A model generated the notes under the pieces. The model worked only from the letters and a program-made list of their open reading frames with translations, was not told the DNA's origin and did not search any database. A DNA stretch of 64,000 nucleotides, taken from the NCBI RefSeq assembly GCF_001276715.1, contig NZ_LIUQ01000006.1, positions 86,748 to 150,747 of the forward strand. The letters are read 5' to 3'. Each line of letters begins with the position of its first letter. The stretch's first letter is position 1. Origin of the DNA: Planktothricoides sp. SR001. GTDB taxonomy: Bacteria > Cyanobacteriota > Cyanobacteriia > Cyanobacteriales > Laspinemataceae. Below, piece after piece: positions 18,191-28,402 of the stretch. A program made the position numbers and the translations under genes.

Positions 18191-19540
18191 TCAAATAATT
18201 TTGTGTAAACTGATAAAAAGACACTGGATATCTTTACTCCGAGGGACTAACCTACCTTTACTGGTCAAAAGATGTTTTTTAATAATTTGTGGCAGATTTG
18301 GGCAAGCTTTAATGTTAAGGTTATCAATTGGTGGGCAATATATTTCAAAGTCACCTCTATTTTTTACTTTTTTTTCCAATTCATCAACGATGGTGACATT
18401 TTGACTGTAATTGCATAAGTCTATAATCACCATCGCCCCTCCCACAGGAATTTCATCTAACAAAAAATTCAAATTAAATTGAACTGTGTATACATTATAA
18501 ATCTCATTTAGGCAATTTTGAAAAACAAATAACCGGCTTCTTTTAATGCTCTGCTTAACTGACTGAAGCGAATTAAATTCACATAAATCCAGGTAATTAC
18601 TATTTACTGTTAAATCTCCATACCAGTATTCGGGGACAATAAATTTCTCAGTAATCTCTCTGCTTAAAGACCACTGAGCGCCAGCAAGATCATATACATT
18701 TACCACTAATTTTTTGATAAATTGATAATTTTCTGACAATAGTTTACTTAACCCAACTATTTCTGGACAAGGACCAGCGCCAAACAAGCATACTTCTAGG
18801 GTTTCATCTGTGAAGCATTTAAATAGATTTTGACGATGAATCATTTCTAATATTTGGTAATTCATGTAAGCATAGTGGGGATAATAACGGATTAAATAAG
18901 CGGCTTGAATTGACGGATCCCCATAATTGACTTGAACCTGATTGAATCTATAAGCAGACCACAATTCTTCTGCCGCTGGTTGGAGTGATTCTAAATAATT
19001 TTCAAATGTTTTGTGTTTTTGGGGGTCATAAAAAACTAGCGATTTCTCTAATCCCTCTAAAATGTAATTGTATAATCCGGTACTCTTAATGGGTTTATCT
19101 TTAGGTTTAACCCAACGTTTAGCCGGGATTTTTTTCTCTTTAGTTTCCAGATTGAAGATTACATCTTGCAGAGTGTCTCGCTGGAGTTTTAGAGAATTAA
19201 TCTCTTCTTTTAGCCGGTCGATCTCTTTTAGTTTTGCGTTGACTTCTTGTTCAACTTTTGTTTTAGAACGAGTTTTATTATTAATGACTTTGACCAGGTT
19301 GGTCTTTTTCTCTGTCAGGCTTGATATTTGACTTTCCAGGCTTTTTACTTTTTCGGTCTGTCCCTGAAGCTTTTGACGTTCTTTTTCTGAGATTTTGCTT
19401 AAAACTAACCCACTACTCAGGGTGCTAATGGTGGCGATCGCACCGATCGCCGCACTTTTAGTCACATTTTTCTCGACAACTAAGCCGCAGCTAAAAGCAA
19501 TAGTAAAACTTAAGGTTCCCAGTAAAAGTAAATTTTTCAT
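18191..19540 (-). CDS. Membrane-anchored coiled-coil protein with a methyltransferase-like domain
   Basis: I do not recognise a family for this 449-residue protein. Its parts are clear: one or two N-terminal hydrophobic segments (residues 4-22 and 28-48), a long heptad-rich coiled coil (about 50-137, LESQISSLTEKKTN, EINSLKLQRDTLQ), and a globular C-terminal half. The latter carries LFGAGPCPE (252-260), which matches the SAM-binding glycine loop of class I methyltransferases, and an acidic residue after a strand at VNVYDLAG (Asp284). Codon use is more AT-rich than its neighbours, which suggests transfer. Function unknown. Confidence 0.7.
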   Translation of the reverse strand: MKNLLLLGTLSFTIAFSCGLVVEKNVTKSAAIGAIATISTLSSGLVLSKISEKERQKLQGQTEKVKSLESQISSLTEKKTNLVKVINNKTRSKTKVEQEVNAKLKEIDRLKEEINSLKLQRDTLQDVIFNLETKEKKIPAKRWVKPKDKPIKSTGLYNYILEGLEKSLVFYDPQKHKTFENYLESLQPAAEELWSAYRFNQVQVNYGDPSIQAAYLIRYYPHYAYMNYQILEMIHRQNLFKCFTDETLEVCLFGAGPCPEIVGLSKLLSENYQFIKKLVVNVYDLAGAQWSLSREITEKFIVPEYWYGDLTVNSNYLDLCEFNSLQSVKQSIKRSRLFVFQNCLNEIYNVYTVQFNLNFLLDEIPVGGAMVIIDLCNYSQNVTIVDELEKKVKNRGDFEIYCPPIDNLNIKACPNLPQIIKKHLLTSKGRLVPRSKDIQCLFISLHKII

Positions 19541-19623
19541 CAGCCCAATGATGATTTAGCGGAATAACTTCCATCTTACCAGGTTAAGGGCGATCGCCGC
19601 CAACCATTTAATTTTATAATTTG

Positions 19624-19693
19624 GTAGGGTGCGTTAGACCCGCGACTATTTATGCTAAATAAATTTAACCTTGAATCGGGTCGTAACGCACCG
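19624..19693. repeat. GTGCGTTA inverted-repeat element, copy 1
   Basis: GGTGCGTTA at the left and TAACGCACC at the right bound about 70 bases, with a nested GACCCG/CGGGTC pair. Two related copies lie between the ABC permease genes at 42112-42181 and 42217-42287. Non-coding; it resembles a widespread cyanobacterial intergenic palindrome. Confidence 0.75.
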
Positions 19694-19770
19694 CTTAATC
19701 CTCGATAAAAATATGCGATCGCCCCTACCTTTTCATATTTAGGACAAGGCATTGTTTTAATTGTCGATTT

Positions 19771-19977
19771 TTAATCTAAGGCGGCATATTGTAAGGAAAA
19801 AGAGGTGATATCAAGCTGATCTTGTTCAGTCCAAGTATTACTTTTATCAACTCCTGCAATGTTTTGCTGACTGATATCGTTTAAAATCATGGCGGCCAAA
19901 CGCAGGCGATCGCTCACTGATAGCGTCCCCACGATATTCTGGTAAATCTCTGTAATTTTTTTATCTGTATTTAGCAT
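19771..19977 (-). CDS. Small antitoxin-like protein
   Basis: The 68-residue protein (MLNTDKKITEIYQNIVGTLS...) contains LSVSDRLRLAAMILNDIS, a pattern common in short cyanobacterial proteins often annotated as antitoxin-like. No toxin gene is adjacent, so it is either an orphan or not an antitoxin. A frame of this length with a conserved pattern supports expression. Low certainty on role. Confidence 0.6.
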   Translation of the reverse strand: MLNTDKKITEIYQNIVGTLSVSDRLRLAAMILNDISQQNIAGVDKSNTWTEQDQLDITSFSLQYAALD

Positions 19978-20409
19978 ATCTATTTCCTGCTCCGAATCAT
20001 TTCCAGCCCAGAAACCTTCTCAGGGCAATCTTTCTATGAGGGCGAAGCGTGAGGGTAATAAATGCTTGGTTTTTGCCTGTAGGGGCGAAGCATAAAGCCC
20101 TTCGGGCATGGCTTCGCTTACCGGGCAGTTAATTCTCTCTTGTTACAATCAAGATAATTACCCGAATGCTTCGCCCTTACGCCCTTATGCTTCGCCCCTA
20201 CATAATGGCATGAACCCCGTAGGGGCGAAGCATCCCGGCAGATATGTTATCGGTAAAAACCAGCAACCTATTCCCGGGATGCTTCGCCCTGGAATTGTTC
20301 AACCCCGTAGAGGGCGAAGCATTCCGGTAATATATCCTCCGTTTCAGCCAAAAATCATTCGCCGGAATGCTTCGCCCCTACAGAACCACACCCCAACCCC
20401 ACCGAACCC
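19978..20409. repeat. Array of GGGCGAAGCAT palindromes downstream of the WD40 kinase
   Basis: The gap contains at least five copies of GGGCGAAGCAT or its complement ATGCTTCGCCC. Pairs such as GTAGGGGCGAAGCATCCCGG ... CCGGGATGCTTCGCCC at 20218-20290 and AGGGCGAAGCATTCCGG ... CCGGAATGCTTCGCCCCTAC at 20306-20382 form stem-loops. No gene was found; the apparent frames here are made of repeat. A related array flanks the other end of the kinase gene. Confidence 0.85.
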
Positions 20410-22125
20410 CTACAACCGCCACAACCGCACCACACCATCCTCACCCCCAGAAGCCAGAATTTTACCATCAGGACTGAAGCTGACGATATTTCCCTGGAGT
20501 AGGCGCAGTTGCCGTCCCGTAGCCACATCCCACAGTCGCACTGTTTTATCATCACTCCCAGAAGCCAGGGTTTGGCCATCAGGACTGAAGCTGACGCTAT
20601 ACACACTCTTTGTATGTCCCTGGAGTCGGCGCAGTTGCCGTCCCGTAGCCACATCCCACAGTCGCACTGTTTTATCATCACTCCCAGAAGCCAGGGTTTT
20701 ACCATCAGGACTGAAGGCTATGCTATTCACATCGTCTGTATGTCCCTGGAGTACGCGCAGTTCCTGTCCCGTAGCCACATCCCACAGTCGCACTGTTGTA
20801 TCATGACTCCCAGAAGCCAGGGTTTGACCATCTAGACTGAAGACTACGCTCCACACACTCTCTGTATGTCCAGTGAGTTGGCGCAGTTGCCGTCCCGTCG
20901 CCACATCCCACAACCGCACGGTTTTATCCCCACTCCCAGAAGCCAGGATTTTGCCATTGGGGCTGAAGGCTACGCTTTTCACGTCGTCTGTATGTCCGGT
21001 GAGTTGACGGAGGAACTTTCCAGTAGCTAAATCCCACAGATAAATATGTTCGTATGTATTTAAAGCCAACAGCCGCCCGTCAGCAGTCACCGCCCCACCC
21101 GAAGCCGGACAGTCAATTTCCCAGAGGGCTTCCCCCGTCCGCAGGTTAAATAGGGCTGCACCGCGACCAGCAATGACTATGGTTAATTCCTGGTTCAGGG
21201 CAACCACTTCTCTGACTTTTCCCCGTCCCAGTCGGGCCACCATGCCTTGGGCTTTCATTTCTGGCAGCATAAAATAGCCGCGTAAATCTAATGCTAATTT
21301 TGCCGATGTTGCCCCTGTTTGCAGCAAAGCCAGAAAATCCCGCATGGTTTGGGGTCGGTCTGCCGCTTCCAAGGCCATTGCTTGAATAATCGCTGCCTGC
21401 AACTTATCGCTAATCTGGGGATTATGCTGTTTTGGCGGTATCAAAGCCTGGTTATCTTTCCGTTCTAAAGCAGGAGTGGGTAGCTCTCCTGTCACCGCAT
21501 AATATAAGGAGGCACCGAGAGTGTAAACATCCACCGTGGGTAAACCACTGCCCCTAACAATTTGCTCATAAGGGGCAAATGCGCGATTATATGCGTCACG
21601 GGTATTGCTCACCATCGGGGCAATATCCCCCGCAATGCCAAAATCAATCAATACTGCCCGGTTTTGATTCGCCACCATAATATTGAGGGCGTGGGCGTCC
21701 CGATGCACAATGCCGATTTCATGGGACACAACCAACGCCTCGGCAATTTGGCGAATACACTCCACCGCCTGGGTTTCCGGGAGGGGGCCGCGTTCTTGTA
21801 CCAGGTCGAATAAACTACCCCCCGGCACCAAATCCATCACCAAACAGGGGATACTATCTTCGGTAAATAAGTCGCTGACCCGCACAATGGAAGGATGAGC
21901 TTGTTGGCTCAGTTGGGCGAGCATTTGCCCTTCTTTGCGAAAACGCTGCTCATATCTGGGATAGGCGGGGTCCTTGCGGAGCATGGCGTTGGGGGTTTTC
22001 AGCACTACTTGATGCTTGAGTTCAAGATGCTGCGCTTTGTAGGTGACACCGAAACCGCCTTGCCCGATCATCGCCTCAATTTGATAGGGGCGGGTTTTGA
22101 GTTTATGTCCGGGTTGCCAATACAC
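20410..22125 (-). CDS. Serine/threonine protein kinase with WD40 repeats
   Basis: The 571-residue protein has an N-terminal Hanks-type kinase domain: glycine loop GQGGFG (21-26), Lys43 in VVLK, Glu65, HRD at 141-143, Asn148 and DFG at 161-163. The catalytic loop reads HRDAHALN instead of HRDxKPxN, so the usual lysine is lost. A C-terminal WD40 propeller (about 340-571) has at least five repeats with GHTDDVKSVAFSP and ASGSDDKTVRLWDVATG; adjacent repeats are nearly identical in DNA, which indicates recent amplification. No transmembrane helix was seen, so it is cytoplasmic. Substrates unknown. Confidence 0.93.
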   Translation of the reverse strand: MYWQPGHKLKTRPYQIEAMIGQGGFGVTYKAQHLELKHQVVLKTPNAMLRKDPAYPRYEQRFRKEGQMLAQLSQQAHPSIVRVSDLFTEDSIPCLVMDLVPGGSLFDLVQERGPLPETQAVECIRQIAEALVVSHEIGIVHRDAHALNIMVANQNRAVLIDFGIAGDIAPMVSNTRDAYNRAFAPYEQIVRGSGLPTVDVYTLGASLYYAVTGELPTPALERKDNQALIPPKQHNPQISDKLQAAIIQAMALEAADRPQTMRDFLALLQTGATSAKLALDLRGYFMLPEMKAQGMVARLGRGKVREVVALNQELTIVIAGRGAALFNLRTGEALWEIDCPASGGAVTADGRLLALNTYEHIYLWDLATGKFLRQLTGHTDDVKSVAFSPNGKILASGSGDKTVRLWDVATGRQLRQLTGHTESVWSVVFSLDGQTLASGSHDTTVRLWDVATGQELRVLQGHTDDVNSIAFSPDGKTLASGSDDKTVRLWDVATGRQLRRLQGHTKSVYSVSFSPDGQTLASGSDDKTVRLWDVATGRQLRLLQGNIVSFSPDGKILASGGEDGVVRLWRL

Positions 22126-22870
22126 GATATTTGCCTCTGGGTTCGCTGCTGGGTCAGGTTCTTTTATTTATTGTGCCACGGGTTGACGATGGTGATGGTT
22201 TCTGTAGGGGCGAAGCATTCGGGCAGTTAATTCTGGATTTGAACAGTTAATTCTTTACCCGAATGCAACGCCGCCCTTACCAGCAGTTAATTCTGGATTT
22301 GAAAAGTTAATTCTTTACCCGAATGCAACGCCGCCCTTACCAGCAGTTAATTCTCGATTTGAACAGTTAATTCTTTACCCGAATCCTTCGCCCTGACCGT
22401 TAATTCTGGGTTGGAACTCACACGGCTGGTAAGGGCAAAGCATGACCGTATTAAAATTAATCGGTTAACCAAGAAATATCTGCGGTCATGCTTTGCCCCT
22501 ACAGTTGTAGGGGGGTTGTAGGGGCGAAGCATTCTGGCAGTTAATTCTGGATTTGAACAGTTAATTCTTTACCCGAATGCAACGCCGCCCTGACCGGCAG
22601 TTAATTCTGGATTTGAACACACACCGCATATCAGGGCAAAGCATGACCGGATTAAAATTAATTTTTTAACCGACAAATAAAGCGGTTATTGTCCGAATGA
22701 AGTACAGAGTTTTTCTGGATTCCCGCGCGGGAATGACAGTTTTTTTTTGTACTTCATAACTATGACAATTGCTATATCTGCGGTCATGGTTTGCCCCTAC
22801 AGGAATTAGTAACCAAAAATGGTATGATTATTATCAATTAATTATTTTAACCTATAAAATCTGAATAATC
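22126..22870. repeat. Palindrome and tandem-repeat array upstream of the WD40 kinase
   Basis: The gap is almost wholly repeat. A 60-base unit (GCAGTTAATTCTGGATTTG...) recurs with exact 60-base period at about 22222-22401 and once more near 22529-22600. A different palindrome (GGCAAAGCATGACCG ... CGGTCATGCTTTGCCCCTAC) is at 22436-22501; a second copy at 22636-22801 is interrupted. Single GTAGGGGCGAAGCATTC ends are present at 22205 and 22520. No gene was seen. Confidence 0.85.
22697..22761. repeat. MITE-like element, copy 2 (ATGAAGTAC ends), nested in another palindrome
   Basis: ATGAAGTAC and GTACTTCAT are perfect inverted ends around 65 bases, with GGATTCCCGC/GCGGGAATGACAG at the core. It is the inverse of the element at 11311-11379. 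It lies within a disrupted copy of the GCAAAGCATGACCG palindrome, so it seems to have inserted there. Confidence 0.8.
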
Positions 22871-22872
22871 AA

Positions 22873-22901
22873 CCCGCTGATTCAAATACTGAATCAGCGG
22901 G
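22873..22901 (-). terminator. Hairpin beyond eno
   Basis: CCCGCTGATTCA and TGAATCAGCGGG form a perfect 12-base stem with a five-base loop. It lies 73 bases after the minus-strand eno stop. A second stem (ACCCCGGTTTTT / AAAAACCGGAGT, 22935-22964) is closer to the stop; the two together could terminate eno. Confidence 0.6.
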
Positions 22902-22973
22902 CAAAATTTAAGCTGATATTTTAGCAGTAGAATTACCCCGGTTTTTACCGAAAAAAACCGGAGTTTTTGACTA

Positions 22974-24636
<1,663 letters not shown>

Positions 24637-25062
24637 ATGCGAATGCTACACACGATGTTGCGAGTCGGCAACTTGGAAAAATCTCTGGACTTTTACTGCA
24701 ATGTGCTGGGGATGAAGCTTTTACGCCAAAAAGACTATCCGGGGGGCGAGTTTACCCTGGCGTTTGTGGGCTATGGGGATGAGTCAGACCATACGGTGAT
24801 TGAGTTGACTTATAACTGGGGGGTTGAGAAGTACGACCTGGGAAATGCTTATGGTCATATTGCTTTAGGCGTTGATGATATTTATGATACCTGCGAGCAG
24901 ATTAAAGCCCAAGGAGGAAAAGTGACTCGCGAACCTGGGCCGATGAAGCACGGATCCACGGTGATTGCTTTTGTGGAAGATCCCGATGGTTACAAGATTG
25001 AGTTGATTCAACTCGGCACTCAAGGAACTGCTACGACTAAATCAGCGGTGGCTACGGTTTAG
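24637..25062 (+). CDS. gloA: Lactoylglutathione lyase (glyoxalase I)
   Basis: The enzyme converts the hemithioacetal of methylglyoxal and glutathione to S-lactoylglutathione. The 141-residue protein has the two beta-alpha-beta units of the fold: [18 protein letters not shown], then [18 protein letters not shown] with a metal-binding Glu, then [10 protein letters not shown] with metal-binding His and [12 protein letters not shown] with a second Glu. It may be co-transcribed with ddl, which starts 142 bases downstream. Confidence 0.95.
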   Translation: MRMLHTMLRVGNLEKSLDFYCNVLGMKLLRQKDYPGGEFTLAFVGYGDESDHTVIELTYNWGVEKYDLGNAYGHIALGVDDIYDTCEQIKAQGGKVTREPGPMKHGSTVIAFVEDPDGYKIELIQLGTQGTATTKSAVATV

Positions 25063-25204
25063 TCCGGGCTGGATCTTAGGTAATTGATAATTGATAATTA
25101 TCAATTATGTTATACCCTCGCCGATCGCCTGTTATGCTAGGCTATCTCGGATAATGTGTGGTTGGGGGTGTACGGACTTCAGTCAAAGAGAGGAAAAGGA
25201 AAGT

Positions 25205-26272
25205 ATGACAAAATTGCGGGTGGGTCTGTTGTTTGGCGGTCGTTCCGGGGAGCATGAAGTCTCGATTATCTCAGCGCGGGCGATCGCTCGTGGACTGAGA
25301 GAGGGCGGCAATGGTGATAAATATGAAATGCTGCCGTTTTATGTGCAGAAAAATGGCTTGTGGCAAGGCCCAGCGGTGGCGCAACAGGTGCTAGAAACCG
25401 GAGAGGCGATCGCCTGTTCAGAAATTATCGAGCGGCGATCGCAGTTATGGCAATTTCCCCCTGCTGCCGCAGAAGTGGATGTTTGGTTTCCCATCATCCA
25501 CGGGCCAAACGGCGAAGATGGCACCATTCAAGGATTATTGACCTTAATGCAAGCGCCATTTGTGGGTAGTGGGGTCACGGGTTCGGCGGTGGGTATGGAT
25601 AAATTAGCCATGAAAGATGCCTTTGCTCAGGCTGGTTTGTCCCAAGTTAAATATATGAGTGTTAGTCGCTCAGAGGTTTGGTCAAATCCTTGTGTCTTTC
25701 CCAAACTTTGCGACAAAATCGAGGAAACTTTGGGCTATCCTTGTTTCGTGAAACCGGCCAACTTGGGTTCTTCCGTGGGCATTTCCAAGGTGCGATCGCG
25801 CTCTGAACTGGAAGCCGCTTTAGACAAAGCCGCCACCTTTGACCGCCGTTTGATTGTGGAAGCCGGAGTTGTCGCCAGAGAGGTAGAATGTGCGGTATTA
25901 GGAAATGACCAGCCAAAAGCCTCTGTGGTGGGAGAAATTACTTATCAAAGTGATTTTTACGACTACGAAACCAAATATACCGACGGTAAAGCGCAACTGC
26001 ATATTCCGGCAGCATTAAGCCCGGACGTGACCACGCAAATTCAAGAAATGGCGGTCAAAGCCTTTTTAGCCATTGATTGTGCGGGTTTGGCGAGAATGGA
26101 CTTCTTTTATGTAGAAGCAACTGGCGAAATCTTGATTAATGAAGTGAACACCCTGCCCGGTTTTACTTCTTTGAGTATGTATCCCCAGCTTTGGGCGGCC
26201 ACGGGCATTCCGTTTCCAGAATTAGTCAATCGCCTGATTCAACTGGCTTTAGAACGACATCCCGCGAGTTAA
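25205..26272 (+). CDS. ddl: D-alanine--D-alanine ligase
   Basis: Ddl joins two D-Ala with ATP for peptidoglycan precursors. The 355-residue protein has the ATP-grasp fold: [71 protein letters not shown] and [17 protein letters not shown] with the Mg-binding Glu and Asn. An upstream open frame adds 38 residues, but ATG 25205 follows AAGGA at a good distance and gives the normal N-terminus. Confidence 0.96.
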   Translation: MTKLRVGLLFGGRSGEHEVSIISARAIARGLREGGNGDKYEMLPFYVQKNGLWQGPAVAQQVLETGEAIACSEIIERRSQLWQFPPAAAEVDVWFPIIHGPNGEDGTIQGLLTLMQAPFVGSGVTGSAVGMDKLAMKDAFAQAGLSQVKYMSVSRSEVWSNPCVFPKLCDKIEETLGYPCFVKPANLGSSVGISKVRSRSELEAALDKAATFDRRLIVEAGVVAREVECAVLGNDQPKASVVGEITYQSDFYDYETKYTDGKAQLHIPAALSPDVTTQIQEMAVKAFLAIDCAGLARMDFFYVEATGEILINEVNTLPGFTSLSMYPQLWAATGIPFPELVNRLIQLALERHPAS

Positions 26273-26611
26273 CCAGTTAATTTTTCCCGGAATTTTTCCC
26301 GGAATTTTTCCCCCTATTGTTTCCGAGGGGAGTCAAGGGAATTCCCCCCGGAATTGTTAACCTGATTAATAGTTCAGGGTGAAATTTGTTCGGGAATCTG
26401 CTCTGGGATCGTTGATAATTGATGCTTGAGCATGGATATTTGATCTTTAACCGCTTAGTTTAACGGCTTAAAGGTTAATCGGTTATTTCAATTCATTTAT
26501 TTCAATTCATTGCCAGATCATTGCCAGATCATTGCCAGATCATTGCCAGAAATTAATTGCCATACTACTGCCAGAATTAATTGCCAGACTTAATTGCCAG
26601 ACTCCAGACTA
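26273..26611. repeat. Tandem TTGCCAGATCA and CCCGGAATTTTT repeats
   Basis: The gap begins with two CCCGGAATTTTT repeats after ddl (26287-26311) and ends with an 11-base TTGCCAGATCA unit repeated about four times (26511-26550), then decays into spaced TTGCCAGA copies up to the next start codon. The repeats run up to the likely ribosome site of the next gene. No gene seen. Confidence 0.8.
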
Positions 26612-27310
26612 ATGATGAATTACCCAAACTCGCAATCATTCTTCTCCCGATCGCCCACCATTGAACCCTTGAATTCCATATCAAGTTGGAGCGATCTAGA
26701 CTGGTACGATCGCGACTCTTACCAGCAGCGGCAGCTAAAACGCTTGCAAGCTTTAGTGCCTCCAGTGTCACCGCCCCCTTTGCAGTTAGGCCACCTGACG
26801 CCAAACCAAGAATATCAGCTACAGCGGTTGCGCCGTTTAACGGTAAACCAGATCGAAGAAAACCAGTCCATTCCTACTTTTCAGCATTGGCGAGCGGCTC
26901 GTGCTTCTCGTCAATTGAACCCGCTGCCTCCTACCACTGAGGTTTCTGTGAGGCGATCGCTCAGTGCCTCACCGCAGGTCATCGAAAGACCCCGCAAAAT
27001 CCGAGTTCGTCGTCCGGCCCGAAGAGTCGCCAGATCCTACCCCAGGTTAAGGGTATTTTTAAACCTAATGACCCGCTATGGCTGGGCTGTTTGTGGCGCA
27101 ACTTGGATGATTTTAATCATTAGCGGTGGGTTAGCCGGTAAGGTGTTAATCAACCCTGAATATGCCACGACTTATTCCGCTTCTTATGAGTCACCGGCTA
27201 GTCAAATTCAAAGTCAGCCAGCAGAAAACTCTTGGTTATCATATAGTGCGATCGCTCTCGGTGGTGCTGGCGTGACTTGGCTAATTTCTCAATGCTTCAA
27301 AGCGGATTAA
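26612..27310 (+). CDS. Hypothetical Arg/Pro-rich protein with two membrane segments
   Basis: The 232-residue protein has a long soluble N-terminal region rich in Gln, Arg and Pro (PPVSPPPLQLG near 53-63, RPRKIRVRRPARRVARSYPRLR near 130-151), then two hydrophobic segments (about 159-178 and 213-228). The basic patch just before the first helix predicts a cytoplasmic N-terminus. I recognise no family. Two in-frame ATGs (26612, 26615) are equally possible; the upstream TTG is inside a repeat. Confidence 0.65.
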   Translation: MMNYPNSQSFFSRSPTIEPLNSISSWSDLDWYDRDSYQQRQLKRLQALVPPVSPPPLQLGHLTPNQEYQLQRLRRLTVNQIEENQSIPTFQHWRAARASRQLNPLPPTTEVSVRRSLSASPQVIERPRKIRVRRPARRVARSYPRLRVFLNLMTRYGWAVCGATWMILIISGGLAGKVLINPEYATTYSASYESPASQIQSQPAENSWLSYSAIALGGAGVTWLISQCFKAD

Positions 27311-27587
27311 TCAATCCCCACCAGCAAACACCATCCGCATCACCTCTATATTTACTAGGGGTGATTTCCTTTTAACTTGATTAAGTTGATTAAGTTGATA
27401 TTTTAACCAATGAATATAACCATTGAATTGTCAATTTCAGCAGTTTCATTGGCCAACAAAAGCCCGCCAGCCAGCCTTTTAAATAATCAAAAATAATTGA
27501 AACTATTAAATAAAAATAACAGCAATTGTTCCCAATTGTCATAATTGTCATATAATAGAGTTTACCTACAAAAAAATCATAACCCAA

Positions 27588-28073
27588 ATGAGCGAAACAA
27601 TTCACGACCTTACCGTTAAGACCATCGCCGGGGAAGATAAATCCCTCAAAGACTATGCAGGCAATGTATTGCTAATTGTTAACTTAGCTTCTTACTGCGG
27701 CTATACTCCTCAATATGCTGGTCTGGAAAAACTGCACCAGAAATATAAAGATTCTGGCTTACGGGTCTTGGGATTTCCTTGCAATGATTATGGTGCCCAA
27801 GAACCAGGAACTAATCAGGAAATTGTCCAATTCTGCACCAAAAATTATGGTGTTACTTTTGATCTCTTTGATAAAGTTCATGCCAAAGGGTCGCAGCAAC
27901 ATCCCCTTTATACTATGTTAACCAGTCAGGGCAAACCACCGGGAGATGTTTCTTGGAATTTTGAGAAATTTCTGGTTAATAAAAAAGGTGAAGTGGTAGG
28001 GCGCTATCGTAGTAGCGTCACCCCCGAGTCAGCGGAGTTGACTGGGGCAATTGAGCGAGAATTGCACCAGTAA
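27588..28073 (+). CDS. Glutathione peroxidase family protein (Cys type)
   Basis: A thiol peroxidase of 161 residues. The active site reads NLASYCGYTPQY, with Cys in place of selenocysteine, followed by GFPCNDYGAQEPG and WNFEKFLVNKKG, which supply the Gln and Trp of the catalytic triad. Cyanobacterial members reduce lipid hydroperoxides using NADPH or thioredoxin. The ATG start follows a short AT-rich promoter region. It appears to be a single-gene unit. Confidence 0.93.
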   Translation: MSETIHDLTVKTIAGEDKSLKDYAGNVLLIVNLASYCGYTPQYAGLEKLHQKYKDSGLRVLGFPCNDYGAQEPGTNQEIVQFCTKNYGVTFDLFDKVHAKGSQQHPLYTMLTSQGKPPGDVSWNFEKFLVNKKGEVVGRYRSSVTPESAELTGAIERELHQ

Positions 28074-28215
28074 TTTTGTTATTGGTTGTTAGTTATTAGT
28101 TATTAGGGGCTGTTGGTTATTAGGGGTTGTTGCTCTCGAATAACCAATATCTAATAACCAATATCTAACAACTAATATTTAACAACCAATATTTAACAAC
28201 CAATATCTAATAAAA
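28074..28215. repeat. AT-rich short tandem repeats (TTGTTAGTTATTAG / TAACAACCAATAT)
   Basis: The first half carries GGTTGTTAGTTATTAG-like units and the second half the complementary CCAATATCTAATAA units, so the whole can fold into a long imperfect hairpin. Related arrays occur at 24431, 36300, 44838, 45310 and 46770. No gene seen. Confidence 0.8.
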
Positions 28216-28225
28216 AATACCTAAA

Positions 28226-28293
28226 GATCAGAAAGAGCACCGACGACTGGCCGTGTTTCGTCTCGGTGCTCTAACTGGTTCGCTCCTCACACT
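28226..28293 (-). ncRNA. Candidate small RNA with own promoter and terminator
   Basis: On the minus strand a promoter-like pair stands 7-10 bases before a short sequence that ends in a GC-rich hairpin. The hairpin arms are AGAGCACCGA and TCGGTGCTCT (10 perfect pairs) and are followed by TTCTGATCTTT. The predicted transcript is about 70 bases with a 5' single-stranded part containing GTGAGGAG. The reverse strand of that part reads CTCCTCACAC, close to the Yfr1 core, but its structure there does not fit Yfr1. A 20-codon frame starting at GTG also spans it. Expression is inferred only. Confidence 0.45.
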
Positions 28294-28299
28294 AATCGC

Positions 28300-28329
28300 A
28301 GTATAGCGAATAGTTACCCGATTTGTCAC
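28300..28329 (-). promoter_or_regulatory. Sigma-70-like promoter of the candidate small RNA
   Basis: Read on the minus strand, GTGACA (28324-28329) and TATACT (28300-28305) are separated by 18 bases. They match five of six -35 bases and five of six -10 bases of the consensus. No protein gene starts downstream in a suitable place. Confidence 0.5.
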
Positions 28330-28402
28330 CCCCTTGGGCAAAAATTATCAAGTTTTTTTCGAGTCTTGGGAGGAATTTTTTGCTTGTCTGATGGTTCGGT
28401 GG

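Noticed and set aside
20108-20835. Long + strand open frames (up to 232 codons) antisense to the WD40 kinase
   Set aside because: They are mirror images of the repeated WD40 coding DNA and of palindrome arrays. The protein is low complexity with repeated blocks and no family pattern; the kinase on the other strand is well supported.
28279-28308. Yfr1-like core CTCCTCACAC on the + strand
   Set aside because: Yfr1 needs the core between two hairpins with a terminator on the 3' side. On the + strand there is no terminator, and the core lies within a possible TTCGCT/AGCGAA hairpin. A ten-base match can arise by chance in 64 kb. The minus strand reading with promoter and terminator is better.
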